Shown: one piece after another, positions 45,263 through 57,159 of the stretch | How positions within the stretch are numbered: position 1 is the stretch's first letter | Layout of the letters: each line of letters opens with the position of its first letter | Source of the DNA: Alopecurus myosuroides | Lineage: Eukaryota > Streptophyta > Magnoliopsida > Poales > Poaceae | NCBI GenBank assembly: GCA_028641055.1 | Contig: CM054058.1 | Span: forward strand, 238,624,187-238,688,186 | DNA: 64,000 nucleotides | Reading direction: 5' to 3' | Notes under the pieces: model-generated | What the model was told of the DNA's origin: nothing | Databases searched by the model: none | Seen by the model: the letters and a program-made list of their open reading frames with translations, nothing else | Program-made: the position numbers and the translations under genes

Positions 45263-45648
45263 GAAGGATCAAAACTCTGATTCTCCGCTATTCGCCAAAT
45301 GTTCTTTGTCCGAGAAATATTGATTCAGCAGTCTTGATTCTTCTTATTCTTCATTTGAAAAAGATGGTGGCATGAAACTCGGAATCCTGAAAATCCGGCT
45401 TTTCTCTCACGAACCTTCGTGGAGAAGAAACTTCCTACGTCAGCGCACTCAACCATGCTGACGTAAACGACGTTTGAGATTTACTCGGAAAAAACCCAGA
45501 AACATATCTCTGACAGATTCGCGCGGGAAACGAGGAGATAATCATCATTACTTTGTCGTTTCATTTCCCGGATTTTCCGGCGAGCAACACGCGGCAAACA
45601 TCCAACGGTCAAAATAGCCGTTGGCACGCATCTAAACGGTTTTCCGGC

Positions 45649-45656
45649 TATAAATA
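45649..45656 (+). promoter_or_regulatory. TATA box of the antisense gene of element D
   Basis: TATAAATA in the context CCGGCTATAAATAGCTG, 144 bp before the ATG at 45793. Same octamer as in element E. Confidence 0.7.
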
Positions 45657-45792
45657 GCTGTCCTCGTCCTCAACCAAAACTTTCCACACTCCCAACTGCC
45701 CACGCCATTGACGCGAACGAGCTCGAGAGCAAAGCACTGTCCCAGGCGCACTTAGCATCCAAGCACGCCGGAACGCAACGCGCCACCACGAG

Positions 45793-48591
45793 ATGGCCTC
45801 CTCGCCGTCCTCGCCGACCCGCGCCGCCATCAACGAGCTTATCAGCGATTTAGATCCGCAACTGGGATCGCCCAAGCACACCGGCGGCGAGCCGGAGAAG
45901 ACCACGGCCTCCGCGGCGGGTGACGCAAATTCTTCCGCCGCCGCGGACGTTGCGGGATCGAGCTCCGCAGCCTCCCCACCGTTTGCTCCAGAAACGGTGG
46001 AGGAGAAGATCCTGTTTCAAGTCAACGAGCGCACTGCTACTGAAGAAGTAGAATTTGTCGGCGACTGGAATCCGAGTAACTCTTCCCTTATCCTCCTTCG
46101 ACAAATGTCAAAAGAGGGATTAATAGTTAAAGGCAAATGGCGAAAGTCAGATGGTGAGCTCGAGCCCAGACCAAAAGACGGAGAGTGTGTCCTTCTTACA
46201 TCTCACATTACGCGAGGTATGGGTTTACCTCCTTCTGCCTTCTTCATAGACATCCTTAACTATTACGGCGTCCAACCGCATAACCTCTCTCCAAATTCCA
46301 TCCTCTATCTAGCTAGCTTCCAAGCCCTTTTTGAGGGATATCTCGGAATAACTCCTAGTCTAGATTTTTGGCAATATTGTTTTGAAGTAAAACATAACAT
46401 CACAGAAGGTATTTCCCCTATCTGTGGAACCATATCTTTCAATCTTCGGAAAAATAGAGAGGATTGGTTCCCGAGAATACAAATGCCAGAACCCACCAAA
46501 TCCTGGCTGGGTTCTTTCTTTTATCATCAGGACATCCCATTCCCTGGCAAGGAAATCGGGGTTCCTTCATTTGTTAATTCCGCCGCCATTCCTCGAGGGA
46601 GTTGGACAGTTGAAGCAGTTGAGACATTGCCGGAAAATTTAATGAAGATAAAGCGCCGTATTGCCAAGCTTACTTCTTCCAAACCTTCCTTAACTGGGAA
46701 AGACACTGTTTTATGCTGGTTTGGACGTCGCATTCAACCCCTTTCATTTCGTTCCCGGCTTCTTTGCGAATACCAAGGGCCAGAAGATAGCATGACGGGA
46801 ACAGATAAAGCCTATACCAAGAAAGATTTTATAAAGCGACTTCATCAGCTGGTTGCCTCCAGCGCCCAAATCGAAGAAAACCTAGCCATTTATCACGTGG
46901 AAAATCGAGTTCCTAAGGTATTTATACTTTCCTTGTTTCCGAGTTTTTCTCAGATTAACCTGTATCTCCGCCTTTTGATCATGTTGTGAATTCTTTCCTA
47001 GTTCAACGAACTCGGAGGAAATGATCTTGCTTCCGATGCCGAACTCAGCGAAATACATGCTAGGTTTTACAACAACCGGAAGCGCAAAAGGCAGGTGACT
47101 TTCGAGAAAATGGTAAACTGTTGACGGAAAACCTGTCGCCACCTCCAGGTATCTTACCGGGATTTTCCTAGTTACCATCCTCCTTCAGTTCTTCGAGATT
47201 TTTAACTCTCAGATATTCTTCTTTCAGTCTTGCCCCAACTCCTTTGAAAACAAAGAAGCTGAAGAAACATAAAGCTGCTATCAAAGAAGAATCTTCTTCC
47301 GCAGCCATGGGCCCGAGGAATAGAACGGAAGCACAGACAGGTGAAAATCTCCGGACCTCTGCTGGAAACGAACCCGTCTCCAATTTGGATAGTAACATCC
47401 GGATAAAAGAAGAACCGTTCGACGATCTCGGATATATTCGTCCGGAGGCTAAAAAGTTCTTTGCTCCTGCCCCTCTAATTCGTCCTTGGCCACAGGGCGG
47501 ATTAGTTGTTCGCAATGATATTGTATTTAACCCTCGCCAGGTCTTACAAGATGGCCTTCATCACGTTTGGATTCTTTTTGCTGAATATGCCAAAGAATTC
47601 AACGAGAACTTGGCCGACTTGCGAGAAATGAGCCAGGTGATACCTCTAGCCCCCAAGCATTAAGTTGAAAATCTGAATTCTTCTTAATGTTTCATCATAT
47701 GCTTGTTCATACTTAAGCATTTTGGCTTTCATTTCCGTATTCAGCATTCCGCAGATGCCATAAACTTGGAAGTTTTTAAGAAGCTTAATCTCAAAAGTAG
47801 AGAAGTAAAAACCCTTCAATCTATGATTGAGTTGAAAAGCAACGAGCTGGCGTCATCTCAGCTACAATTGTCTAAAACAACAGGTATGTATTCTCTGCAG
47901 TTTCTATCCGGATAACATTTGTCCCGAATTTTCATAAGCTCGAAATGTTTTTGTGTCCCCTAGCTGCTTTAGCAAAAGCCAACAAAATAGCCAAGGACAC
48001 TAGCAATGTATCTCGGCTCCGTGCAGAAAACTCGAGCCTTCGCAAGGAACTTACGAAAGTTGAAAAAGACCTGGAAGCCAGTAATCTGGCCCTTGGGATT
48101 GCTCAATCCCAGGCTTCTTTGCAAGCGGCGGAAAATAAATCTATTATCCATGATTTTGAAAGTATGCTATTCCCGCGCATGAAAGAAGGCACCGAAATTG
48201 ACAAGGTTCTTAGTAAGTTAGTTCCTTTTACCAATTTCTACATGTCTTACTTTCTTTTATTTTGTGGCCTAAACTTGTTTCTGCCATCAAAACAGGGAAT
48301 ATTCCAGGCATTTCTCGGATTGAGAAAATCCGAGCTTTTGGAGAAGTATGGAACGCGATCAGAAATGCAGGAATGCAATTGATTAATAAATTCCTTCCCG
48401 CAAATACTATAGATTTCTCGGAAGTTTACAAACTCCCGGGTGCCATCATGGAAGTTGCGGGATCAAAGGAATTCATCCTACGCTCCGTTGCACGAGGTGG
48501 TGCGCGCATGGCACTAGGCCTTATGCGCCTGCACTATCCTGATGCGAAATCTTGGCGCGTGGCCTCTGGTGTCCCTCAAGGGTATACATAG
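45793..48591 (+). CDS. Antisense six-exon gene of element D, putative gypsy-type transposon protein, 788 aa
   Basis: Opposite to D's gag-pol. Exons 45793-46917, 47002-47094, 47172-47636, 47745-47883, 47964-48212, 48296-48591; GT-AG introns, phases 0,0,0,1,1, total 2,367 nt. ATG in CGAGATGGCC. Residues 1-65 are Ala/Ser-rich and low complexity. Residues about 135-200 (LLTSHITRGMGLPPSAFFID, YYGVQPHNLSPNSILYLASF) are the same PF04195-like domain as in B. Exons 4-5 are a coiled coil (KTLQSMIELKSNELASSQLQ, RLRAENSSLRKELTKVEKDL). Exon 6 has ISRIEKIRAFGEVWNAIRNAG and RSVARGGARMALGLMRLHYP. It stops at TAG 48589. The frame beyond stays open for 38 codons to TGA 48706-48708 with sequence like B's C-terminal exon, so this TAG may be a recent nonsense mutation. 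Acceptor choice for exon 3 is the one that keeps phase. Function unknown. Confidence 0.8.
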
Positions 48592-49357
48592 GATCAGCGA
48601 ACCGCCATCTTTGATGAAGTCAAAGGCCACGCCACCAAGATTGCTTCCATGATTAACATTTCTATCACTTATCCAGAAGAAGAGGTTCCCGCGGTTCCCC
48701 GAAGATGAAAGCAGCGAGGAAGACTCGGATGCTTGAAGGACTGCCTTTAACCTAGATGATGGATTTGTATAATAGGAGCGCTATTTACACTGTAATTCAT
48801 ACTGTAACGCTTCTATTTCATTTGTCGAAACAAGAACTCCGCCTTTTGCAGCTTTGAATTATGAAATTCCTTGCAAGTTTGTCGGGTTGAATTGCTCCCT
48901 TATCTACTAAGTTCTCTGGCATATGTGTTTTGACTGTCTTTAATGTTTTAAATGACTCGATAGCATTATGATCGTCATGACGAGTAACTGGGTATAACCA
49001 ATCAGTTAGAACTCGAAAACATGGACCATACTAAAGGCATTTTTACTAACCAGATCCAGTGACCCAACATATATTCGATCAGGTAATGCTTAAAGATTTG
49101 TAAGGAACTTTCTTGAAACTTGGGCACGCAGGCACAATCCGAGTTTCCTTTAGCCATTAACAGGCTGAAATCATTCATTTTTTTAACGCCGAGCACGCAG
49201 GCACAATTCGGGTTAACATTGAGTATTTTGTAAGATCATTGGGAAATAGAAAAGGTGGAAACATGCTTTAACTATAATGAACTTGTAAAAAACATGGATA
49301 TCAGAATTCCAATGACTTTATTTCATGATCTCAAAAGATGTTTACATAGATATTGAA
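48592..49357. other. Convergent gap between antisense gene and pol of element D
   Basis: No gene. It holds the possible C-terminal extension of the antisense frame to 48708 and then AT-rich 3' UTR-like sequence. A GCACGCAGGCACAAT word occurs twice (about 49122 and 49193). Confidence 0.55.
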
Positions 49358-52300
49358 CTAAGTATAGAAGGGACGTAACTGCTGGATGCTCCAAGGTCTC
49401 TTTGTCTCTCCTAGCTCATCATCTATCTTTCTCTTTCTTTTGCGATTCGGTTTCTCGGGATCGTCTTCCGTATCTCGAATGTCAACAAGATAGTATGATC
49501 CATTTTTCATGGCTTTACTTATGACAAATGGCCCTTCCCATACTGGGGCTAATTTGTGCTTCCTTTGCTGCACCAACCTCAGCACTAGGTCACCTTCTTT
49601 AAAAGAATGATGCCTGATTTTCCGACTATGGTAACGTCTCAAACCCTGCTGGTAAATGGCGGACCTTTGAAGCACAAGCTCTCGTTCCTCTTCTAGGAGA
49701 TCAACGGCATTCTGTCGTGCCTCTTCGGCGTCTAATTCGTCAAAATCTTGCACTCTTGGGCTATCATGGATCATATCTGTTGGGAGAATAGCTTCCGCGC
49801 CGTAAACTAGGAAAAACGGGGTTTGCCCAGTTGACCTATTTGGCGTCGTTCTTATACTCCAAATCACAGAAGGCAACTCTTCTACCCATGCTCCGGCCGC
49901 TCTGTGAAGAGGAGTTTCGAGTCTTGGGCGTATTCCTTGCAGGATTGAGCTATTCATTCGCTCAACCTGTCCATTGGATTGCGGGTGTGCCACAGATGCT
50001 AGATCTAGGCGAATTCCCGTTTGTCGGCAATATCTTGCCAACTCTCCGATGGAGAAATTTGTCCCGTTGTCGGTTATTATGCTGTGTGGCACACCGTATC
50101 TCATCACCAAGTCGATGATGAAATTTCTAGCAGTTGCACCATCCAGCTTTTTGATGGGTTTGGCCTCCACCCATTTGGTGTACTTATCCACTGCTACTAG
50201 CAAATGAGTAAGTCCGCCTCTTGCGGTTTTGAATGGTCCCATCATATCTAGCCCCCAGACCGCAAACGGCCATGTAATGGGGATAGTTTTAAGTGCTTGG
50301 GCCGGCAAATTGGTCTGCTTAGCGTAATATTGACATCCTGCACATGTATTAACTATATGCTCGGCATCTGTCTTGGCTGTTAGCCAGAAAAAACCCGCGC
50401 GGAATGCTTTTTTGACTATGCTTTTTGATTGAGCATGATGTCCGCAATCGCCAGCGTGGATTTCTTCCAGTATTTCTCTTCCTTCTTCTGGTGAGATGCA
50501 CCGCTGAAAAATTCCAGAAATACTGCGTTTATATAAGCAGCCGTCAATTACTGTGTATCCTTTGCATCGACGCTGTATTTGTCTTTGCAAGACTTCGTCT
50601 GCTCCTTCCGGGTACTTCTGATTGACTAAGAAGTTTAAGTACGGAATTGTCCAGTCCGGTTTAACGATCATGACTTCAATCGATTCAGACGCCAGAGGGT
50701 AATCAACGTCTCCACCTTTTATGGATGGCTCATGTAAGTGCTGAACGAATACTCCTGGCGGTAAGGTTTTTACCCTTTCTGATCCCATGCGGGCTAGCGC
50801 ATCCGCGTTCCAGTTTTCCTCCCTTTTGATGTGAAGGACCTCGAATCCAAAGAAACAGATGGCGAACTCGTCTACCGTTCTCCGATATTCGGCCATTATA
50901 GGGCTTTTTGCGTCCCAGGTTTGGTTGAGCTGATGCTGCACCAAATCCGAGTCGCCATAGCACAGGATACGCTTCACTCCTATTTCTTTTGCGATATGCA
51001 AGCCGTGAAGCAAAGCTTCGTATTCTGCCACGTTATTACTGGCGTTGAAGTGTATTTGCAACACGTACTCCATTGTGTCTCCCTTAGGAGATTTTAAGAC
51101 TACGCCAGCCCCAGCTCCTTCCTTCATCTTGGATCCGTCAAAGTGCATGATCCAGTACTCGGACTCCGGCATTGGTGTTTTTTCCATTGCTTCTGTCCAG
51201 TCGGCAACAAAATCTGCCAAAACCTGGGATTTTATGGCTGTCCTTGGCTGGTACTTAATGTCGAAGGCTGCCAGCTCAATGCCCCATTTGGCTACTCGGC
51301 CGGTTGCCTCTGCATTGTTTATAATGTCTCCTAGTGGTGCTTTACTAACCACTGTTATGGAATGCCCTTGGAAGTAATGGCGTAGTTTTCTAGATGCGAA
51401 AAATACACCATACGCCAGTTTCTGGTAGTGTGGGTACCTTTGTTTTGACTCGGAAAAAACTTCGCTTATGTAATATATCGGATGTTGGTCTGGTATGCTT
51501 TGTTCTTCCTTTAACCGTTCCACAACGATTACCGTACTAATAACCCGATTTGTAGCCGTAAGGTACAATAACATGGGCTCTTCGTCTTTTGGGGATGCCA
51601 AAATCGGAGCTTTCATCAAGGTTTCCTTCAACTGAGTCAGCGCCGCATCGGCCTCTTCTGTCCATTCGAACTTGTCGGATTTTTTCAGCAGCTTGTACAG
51701 TGGTAATGCTTTATCCCCCAGCCGACTAATAAATCTGCTAACGGCAGCTGCGGAACCCGTCAATCTTTGGACATCTTTGACGCAGGTAGGTTTTGTGATG
51801 TTCAAGATTGCCTTGATCTTTTCCGGGTTAACTTCTATTCCTCTGTGAGAAACGATGAAACCCAGAAGTTTTCCTGAGGGAACCCCGAATACGCACTTAG
51901 ATGGATTCAACTTCATCTTGTAGGTGCGTAAGTTTTCGAAAGTTTCTCGCAAATCCTCAAGGAGTGTATCTTTTTCCTTGGTTACGACAGCAATATCGTC
52001 CACATAAACATGGACATTTTTTCCAATCTGACTATGCAAACAATGTTGCATGCAACACTGGTAGGTTGCACCTGCGTTCTTCAGGCCAAACGGCATGGTT
52101 ACGTAATAATACGTCCCGTATGGGGTTATGAAAGAAGTCTTAATTTGATCTTCCTTTTTCATGCGTATTTGGTGGTACCCGGAGTATGCATCCAAAAAGC
52201 ACAAAAGCTCAGAGCCTGCTGTGGCATCTATTATTTGATCGATTCGCGGTAATACGAACCTATCTTTCGGACACAATTTGTTCAAACCTGTGTAATCTAT

Positions 52301-52591
52301 ACACATTCTAAGAGCAGTAGTGTCTTTCTTCGGTACTAATACCGGATTTGCGGACCAGTCAGTATGGATCACTTCCTTGATGAAATCCACTGCTAAAAGC
52401 CGGATAATTTCCTTGCCAATAGCCTTCCGTCTTCTTCCGTCAAATCGACGGAGACCTTGTTTGACGGGTTTTGATCCAGGAATAACCTTAAGTTGGTGCT
52501 CAGCAAGTTCCCTGGGTACACCTGGCATGTCCGCTGGACACCAGGCAAAAATATCCCAGTTCTCACGGAGGAACTCGATGAGCTCGCCTTC
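49358..52591 (-). CDS. pol: Pol of element D: reverse transcriptase, RNase H, integrase
   Basis: 1,077 codons after the amber (first ATG 52528, 1,056 residues), open throughout and the same length as pol of B. Lead-in FLRENWDIFAWCPADMPG. RT: DYTGLNKLCPKD, FLDAYSGYHQIRM, MPFGLKNAGATYQ, YVDD. RNase H: IMHFDGSKMKEGAG, YEALLHGLHIA, YGDSDLVQHQ. Integrase: GDCGHHAQS and NTCAGCQYY zinc ligands, WGLDMMGPF, ITDNGTNFS, HPQSNGQVERMNS, with a basic insertion (KPNRKRKRKIDDE) before the terminal WSIQQLRPFYT. All catalytic residues are present, so this enzyme set could be active if expressed past the amber codon and the protease stop. Confidence 0.95.
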   Translation of the reverse strand, partial: EGELIEFLRENWDIFAWCPADMPGVPRELAEHQLKVIPGSKPVKQGLRRFDGRRRKAIGKEIIRLLAVDFIKEVIHTDWSANPVLVPKKDTTALRMCIDYTGLNKLCPKDRFVLPRIDQIIDATAGSELLCFLDAYSGYHQIRMKKEDQIKTSFITPYGTYYYVTMPFGLKNAGATYQCCMQHCLHSQIGKNVHVYVDDIAVVTKEKDTLLEDLRETFENLRTYKMKLNPSKCVFGVPSGKLLGFIVSHRGIEVNPEKIKAILNITKPTCVKDVQRLTGSAAAVSRFISRLGDKALPLYKLLKKSDKFEWTEEADAALTQLKETLMKAPILASPKDEEPMLLYLTATNRVISTVIVVERLKEEQSIPDQHPIYYISEVFSESKQRYPHYQKLAYGVFFASRKLRHYFQGHSITVVSKAPLGDIINNAEATGRVAKWGIELAAFDIKYQPRTAIKSQVLADFVADWTEAMEKTPMPESEYWIMHFDGSKMKEGAGAGVVLKSPKGDTMEYVLQIHFNASNNVAEYEALLHGLHIAKEIGVKRILCYGDSDLVQHQLNQTWDAKSPIMAEYRRTVDEFAICFFGFEVLHIKREENWNADALARMGSERVKTLPPGVFVQHLHEPSIKGGDVDYPLASESIEVMIVKPDWTIPYLNFLVNQKYPEGADEVLQRQIQRRCKGYTVIDGCLYKRSISGIFQRCISPEEGREILEEIHAGDCGHHAQSKSIVKKAFRAGFFWLTAKTDAEHIVNTCAGCQYYAKQTNLPAQALKTIPITWPFAVWGLDMMGPFKTARGGLTHLLVAVDKYTKWVEAKPIKKLDGATARNFIIDLVMRYGVPHSIITDNGTNFSIGELARYCRQTGIRLDLASVAHPQSNGQVERMNSSILQGIRPRLETPLHRAAGAWVEELPSVIWSIRTTPNRSTGQTPFFLVYGAEAILPTDMIHDSPRVQDFDELDAEEARQNAVDLLEEERELVLQRSAIYQQGLRRYHSRKIRHHSFKEGDLVLRLVQQRKHKLAPVWEGPFVISKAMKNGSYYLVDIRDTEDDPEKPNRKRKRKIDDELGETKRPWSIQQLRPFYT

Positions 52592-52594
52592 CTA
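52592..52594 (-). other. In-frame amber at the protease/RT junction of element D
   Basis: The minus strand reads GAC AAA TAG GAA GGC GAG CTC ATC GAG TTC CTC. Gag, protease and pol share one frame across it. Confidence 0.85.
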
Positions 52595-55500
52595 TTTGTC
52601 AGTCATTCCAGTCCCTACGACGACAAATTTTGTCGGATCTTTGGGATCTAGGATTACCTGTCTTGTATTCTCGGATGCCTTGAAGCTGTCTGTTGGCTTC
52701 CGAGTTTCTTTTCCTGCCGGCATTTCTGACAGCGATACCTCCTTGGCTAATTCCTTCAGTTCTTCCTTTGCTATAACTCTCTGAGCGCAAAGGGCGTTTT
52801 CTTTCTCCAACTCATTTGCCAGCTTAAAATCACCAGCTATAGTGATTACTCCTCCCTTGGGTCCTGGCATCTTCAGCTTGTTATAAATATAACAGGATCT
52901 TGCCATGAATTTGGCGAAAACTGGACGTCCGAGTATTGCGTGATACACGCTTTCGAACGGCACTACCTCGAAGGATACTTTTTCCTGCCGGAAGTGATCT
53001 TTATCTCCGAAGGTGACATCTAGGGAAATTTCTCCTAGGGATCGTGCTTGCCTGCCAGGGACGATACCATGGAAGCGTATATTGCTGTAGTTGAGCTGAG
53101 ACTCGGAAATCTTCAGGTGCTTCAGTGTATCCAGGTACATTATATTAATGCTGGATCATCCATCCATCAGCACTCTTCTTAGCCTAGTATTTTGAACAAT
53201 AGGGCTTACAACAAGAGCTTGTGTGCTGGGTTCAGGGATATTTCCGGGATGATCAGACTGATCCCAGACTATTGGTGTGTTAGAGTACTTCAAAAATTTC
53301 GGGGTTGCTGGAACAACCGCGTTTATTTCTCGAAGTGTTCTTTTTGCCACCTTTGCTGATGGGGTTGCTAAGAAAGTTAGCATTGCTTCTCCGTCAACTC
53401 TCGGAAACTTGGGTTCGCCTTTACGGTGTTGTTCCTGGATTTTTTCGTCAGTGTCCGATTCACTGTCTTCTTTGTCAGCTTCTGGCTTTTGTTTGGCTGG
53501 TTTCCTTTTGGAACCCTTCCCTTTATTTCCGGACCCTGCAGTGCCTTTCATGTGCTTATTCAGCCGGCATTGCGCGTTTGTATGGGTAGGTTTCCCAAAT
53601 TGCGAGTGGTGAACGCAAGGTTCCGACTTAATCCTTTCCCACTCCTCTGGAGTGTAATTGATTGGATCTGGGTTGCGTCCTTTCCACTTATTTCCCTTTT
53701 CTCCTCCAAAGGCTATGTTCACCTCTTTGGGCTTCGTCGTTGTTTCTGGAGTGGCTTTTTTGTCAGAACGAGGGGTTTTCTTGGCGAGTATCAATGATTC
53801 AATATTGCCTCCTCTTGCTCTGATGTCGTCCTCGGCTGTGGCATGCTCATTGGCGGTTGTAAGCATGGATCCGAGATCCTTGTGCTTTTTGGAACCAACC
53901 ATGAACGGTACAAGTCCGGGTTTTAGGCCATTGACGAAAGCATGCATTGCTTGTACGTCAGTTACTCCAGAGCAACTATTCTTCATTGCTGTCCATCTGG
54001 AGATGAAATCCACGTATGGTTCATCCTCAAATTGCGTGCAACGGTTTAGCTGGTTGATGCTATTCGGGCGTTTATATGTTCCCCGGAAATGCTGAGTAAA
54101 TACTCTAGCCATATCGTCCCAGCTGTCGACTGTTCGTGACGGTAATCCATTGATCCAATCTCTGGCTCCGTCCAGCAGCATTAGGGGAAGAAACTTGACA
54201 GCTTCCAGGTCTGTCCCATTGTTGATCTGGACGGCTGTATAGTAATCCGAGAGCCAGGTATCCGGGTTTGTGCTGCCAGTGTATTTCTGGTACGTTGGAC
54301 CGACCTTGGCAAAGCCAGAATGCAGCGTTATTCTTCGGATCCTGTCGGTAAAACATTTAGGACCAAAGTATAGATCATCTTTTTCTGCTCTGTCAATGTG
54401 TGCAGAATATCTTCCGGCTGAATGGACAGAAGGGGATCTGCTCCTTTCTCTTCCATTGTTGCGCGAACGCGCTTTTCCGGGATTGTTTCTATCTCTTCCG
54501 TGATCACGCCCTTTTGGATTAGGCGGAGTTCTACTCCTGTGCCTTTCTTTGTCCTTAGGCGGTGTCCGGGATCTCTCACGCCTGTGAGGTGTATCGTGTC
54601 TTCCAGCTTTCTCAGCTGGGTTTCTCGGAGGTGGCATTATTTTGCCGTCTTTCCGGTGTTTGTCTTCCCGATCATGGGGTTTATACCCATCTTTCGGGAG
54701 ATGGGATCCGGTCCTAGACGCTGCATCCCGGTTGTCGGGGTTTTTCTTGTCTTTTCTCGGATCCTCCTTTTTATCTTTTGAGTTGTCTGAATCCCCGGGT
54801 TCTTCCGGTCCAGGTGCTCCAGCGGCGCAAGTAGCTGTCTTGCATAGGGCGGAATAATCATGCAGCCTCCCTGATCGCTCTTGAGCGCGCTGTTGTTGTT
54901 GCAATGCTTTTCCTAGGAAAGCATACACCCCTTGGAGTTTTTCTCCGTTGGAATACAGATCGTTGTTAAGAATCGCGAACGCTGCTTCCGTGTTTTCTGC
55001 TGCGGTCTTGTATATTGGTTCGCCCTTGGCATCTTTGCCGTTTACCTGCTTTTGCCAAGATGGGTTATGGAACCTTTCTTTTGGCGGCAGTTCTTCCGGT
55101 CTTGCGATTCCGGGTAACCTAGTAGGTTTTAACGCGGATCTATTCTTTCTCTCGTACTCCTCTATTTCTTCCTTCATGACTTTGATGTCATTATGGGTTT
55201 GTTGGAGATGTTGCCGAGATCTGAGTAGATGTTGCTGTTGCCGTTGGAAAGCTTGTCTCCTGGCTTCCAGCATCTCAGGGGGTTCATCTGGGCCCACTGG
55301 TGTTTGTAATAGCTCTTGCTCTTCCTGTTCCGTCATTGGCGGAGCAGTGATTTCCTTAGATTTCTTCTCCGCAGGCTTTGTTCCGCTAACATCTCCAACT
55401 TCCAGGTTTTCATCAGCGAGATCAGCTGATTTTTTCTTTTGGATTTTGTATTGGAGTTTTTTAGAAGCACGGTGCTTTTTCTTGGAAGAGGGAGGTTTTT

Positions 55501-56308
55501 TGACAGGCTCATCTTCTGTCATCTCCTTGACACTGGGGAATATCGGAGAAGTTTCTCCGTCTTCTCTCTCTTCCACTAGCGGAGGGGTTTTAGGGCTTTC
55601 CTGGCTGCCGACGTCCGTGGTATCAGCCGGTTTCGCCATTAAGACTTCATGGAATCCCTCTTGAAAGGATTTAACCTTTCTTACGAAGGCGTCCTCATCT
55701 TCATCTTCAGAGTCGAAATTATCCGATCCGGTTTCCGACTCCAACCTCGCCTCAATGGAGGCAAGCACGGATTCTGCTTCCGAGTTCATCGTCTTGTTGA
55801 CGGATGTCGGATCTTCCGCCTCTGTGACGGGTGTTTGGTCTTTCGTCTCTATGACGGGTGCGTTGTTGTCTGCCTCTTGCACGGGATTTCCGTCATCCGT
55901 GCTTTCGGCGATTTCCGATTGCACCATGCCGATAAAGTGTGTATCACTTTTTTGTCGGCGATCTGAGCAGAATCCGGTATCATAGTCATCTTCAACTGGG
56001 TATAGGGCGGGTGGGATAAATTTGCTTCCACCACAAAACCCCATTGCTTCTGCAGTTAGTCCGATAAAGATGTTAGCAGATCCTATCGGTAGCACGCAGG
56101 CACTTACCAGGTGGTTTTGCGCCGGTATGTAGGATCCGTTGTCGAGGAAGCGCCCGACGTCGTTGTCGAATTCCAAGCTTCCGACAGTGATTGATCTTCC
56201 GATTCCGCCAAGTATCCCAGATCGGAATCTTACGCCTGACGTCGTTTGCCCCACGGTGGGCGCCAACTGTCGAGACATCGTAGTAGTTTTCATAGACGGG
56301 GGTGCCAT
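52595..56308 (-). pseudogene. gag-pro: Gag-protease of element D, broken by one TGA in the protease active site
   Basis: From the ATG at 56308 (alternatives upstream lack ATG) the frame is open for 1,050 codons to TGA 53158-53156, then open again to the amber. The N-terminal half is acidic with many Glu/Asp and a basic helical stretch (SKKKHRASKKLQ). An Arg/Ser/Asp-rich tract spans roughly 54380-54720 (RRERSRTPPKDKERHRSRTP). Gag core near 53850-54260 (WLSDYYTAVQ, ARDWINGLPSRT, FISRWTAMKNS). Knuckle-like C-x2-H...H-x4-C near 53540-53600. The TGA falls inside the protease motif: MDG, stop, SSINIMYLDTL, where B has DGGSGINI. The rest of the protease includes ILGRPVFAKFMA. One base change explains the break; it would truncate the product before protease and pol. 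Confidence 0.9.
56249..56265 (-). other. Primer-binding site of element D
   Basis: The minus strand reads TGGCGCCCACCGTGGGG two bases after the LTR end. Confidence 0.85.
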
Positions 56309-56820
56309 GAGACTACGGTAGAGACGTGGGGTAACGGGATAGCGTAGTAACACAGAACACAGGATTTTACCCAGGTTCGGTACGTCGCGACAGTACGACG
56401 TGCCTACTCCTGCACTTCTAACTAATTGGGACTAAAGCCCGTAAACAGGGTTACAATGTGAGGGTTTTAGATCTAAACCACTCGGCGAGCATGAGCTTCT
56501 CGGCGAGTTGGCGTAGAGCTTCTCTGTTTCTTTGTTGTTTTGTTTATCTCCCGTCCGGCTTTATATAATAGCCGGATTAGGGCTTACAGAATAGGAAACC
56601 TAGAAAACTACGGTAACTTGTAACTTGGAAAGCAAGGAATCCGTCTTCTCCTCCAAGCCAGATCACATGGGCTGTGATCCGGGTTCTTCTAGAATCCGGC
56701 TTCTGCGCGTCGGATTACTGGGCCGCCTAATGGACCTAAGCCCACTACCACTTAGGCCACCCTGGGAATCCGGCACTTGGCCTACCATCTTCTATACCCC
56801 TATTTGGTATATATCCGACA
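56268..56820 (-). repeat. 5' LTR of element D
   Basis: Partner of 44699-45251. TATATAAA on the minus strand at about 56560-56567 is the likely promoter. The CTTGC duplication follows at 56821. Confidence 0.95.
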
Positions 56821-56825
56821 CTTGC

Positions 56826-57159
56826 CTTCAGCGAGGACAAGCAAGGAGAGCTACACACCGAAGACCCGCTGCTCCTCGAGGAGGCAAGAAATCATGCCGC
56901 CGTCTGCGCGGTGCGATACCAGCAAGGGCTGCGTCACTACCATGGGAAAAACATTAGGCCACGCACACTGGAGGTGGGCGACCTGATCCTGAGAAGAATC
57001 CTCTCCAAGTAAGGCTTGCACAAGCTCTCTCCCATGTGGGAGGGGCTGTTTCGGGTAGCGCACATTGCGCGCCCAGGAGCGGCAAACCTGGAGATGGAAG
57101 ATGGCACGGCTGTGCCCAACCCGTGGAACATCCAACACCTACGAAAGTTCTACCCGTGA
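56826..57159 (+). pseudogene. Pol of element C, integrase C-terminal tail
   Basis: Continues the integrase of C after element D. It contains ARNHAAVCAVRYQQGLRHYH, RTLEVGDLILRR, one in-frame TAA near 57010, WEGLFRVAHIARPG and the terminal NPWNIQHLRKFYP before TGA 57157-57159, collinear with the C-terminal end of B integrase. Confidence 0.85.

Larger units (their letters stand above)
44699..56820 (-). mobile_element. Element D: young Tat-lineage LTR retrotransposon with one protease nonsense codon
   Basis: 12,122 bp on the minus strand with perfect target duplication CTTGC (44694-44698 and 56821-56825). LTRs are 553 bp each and I count about six substitutions between them (about 1%). Order on its strand: LTR, primer site, gag, protease (broken by one TGA), amber, intact pol, then an opposite-strand six-exon gene, polypurine tract, LTR. 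Same plan as B, but LTR and Gag sequences are clearly different, so it is another family. Inserted in the integrase of C. Confidence 0.96.
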
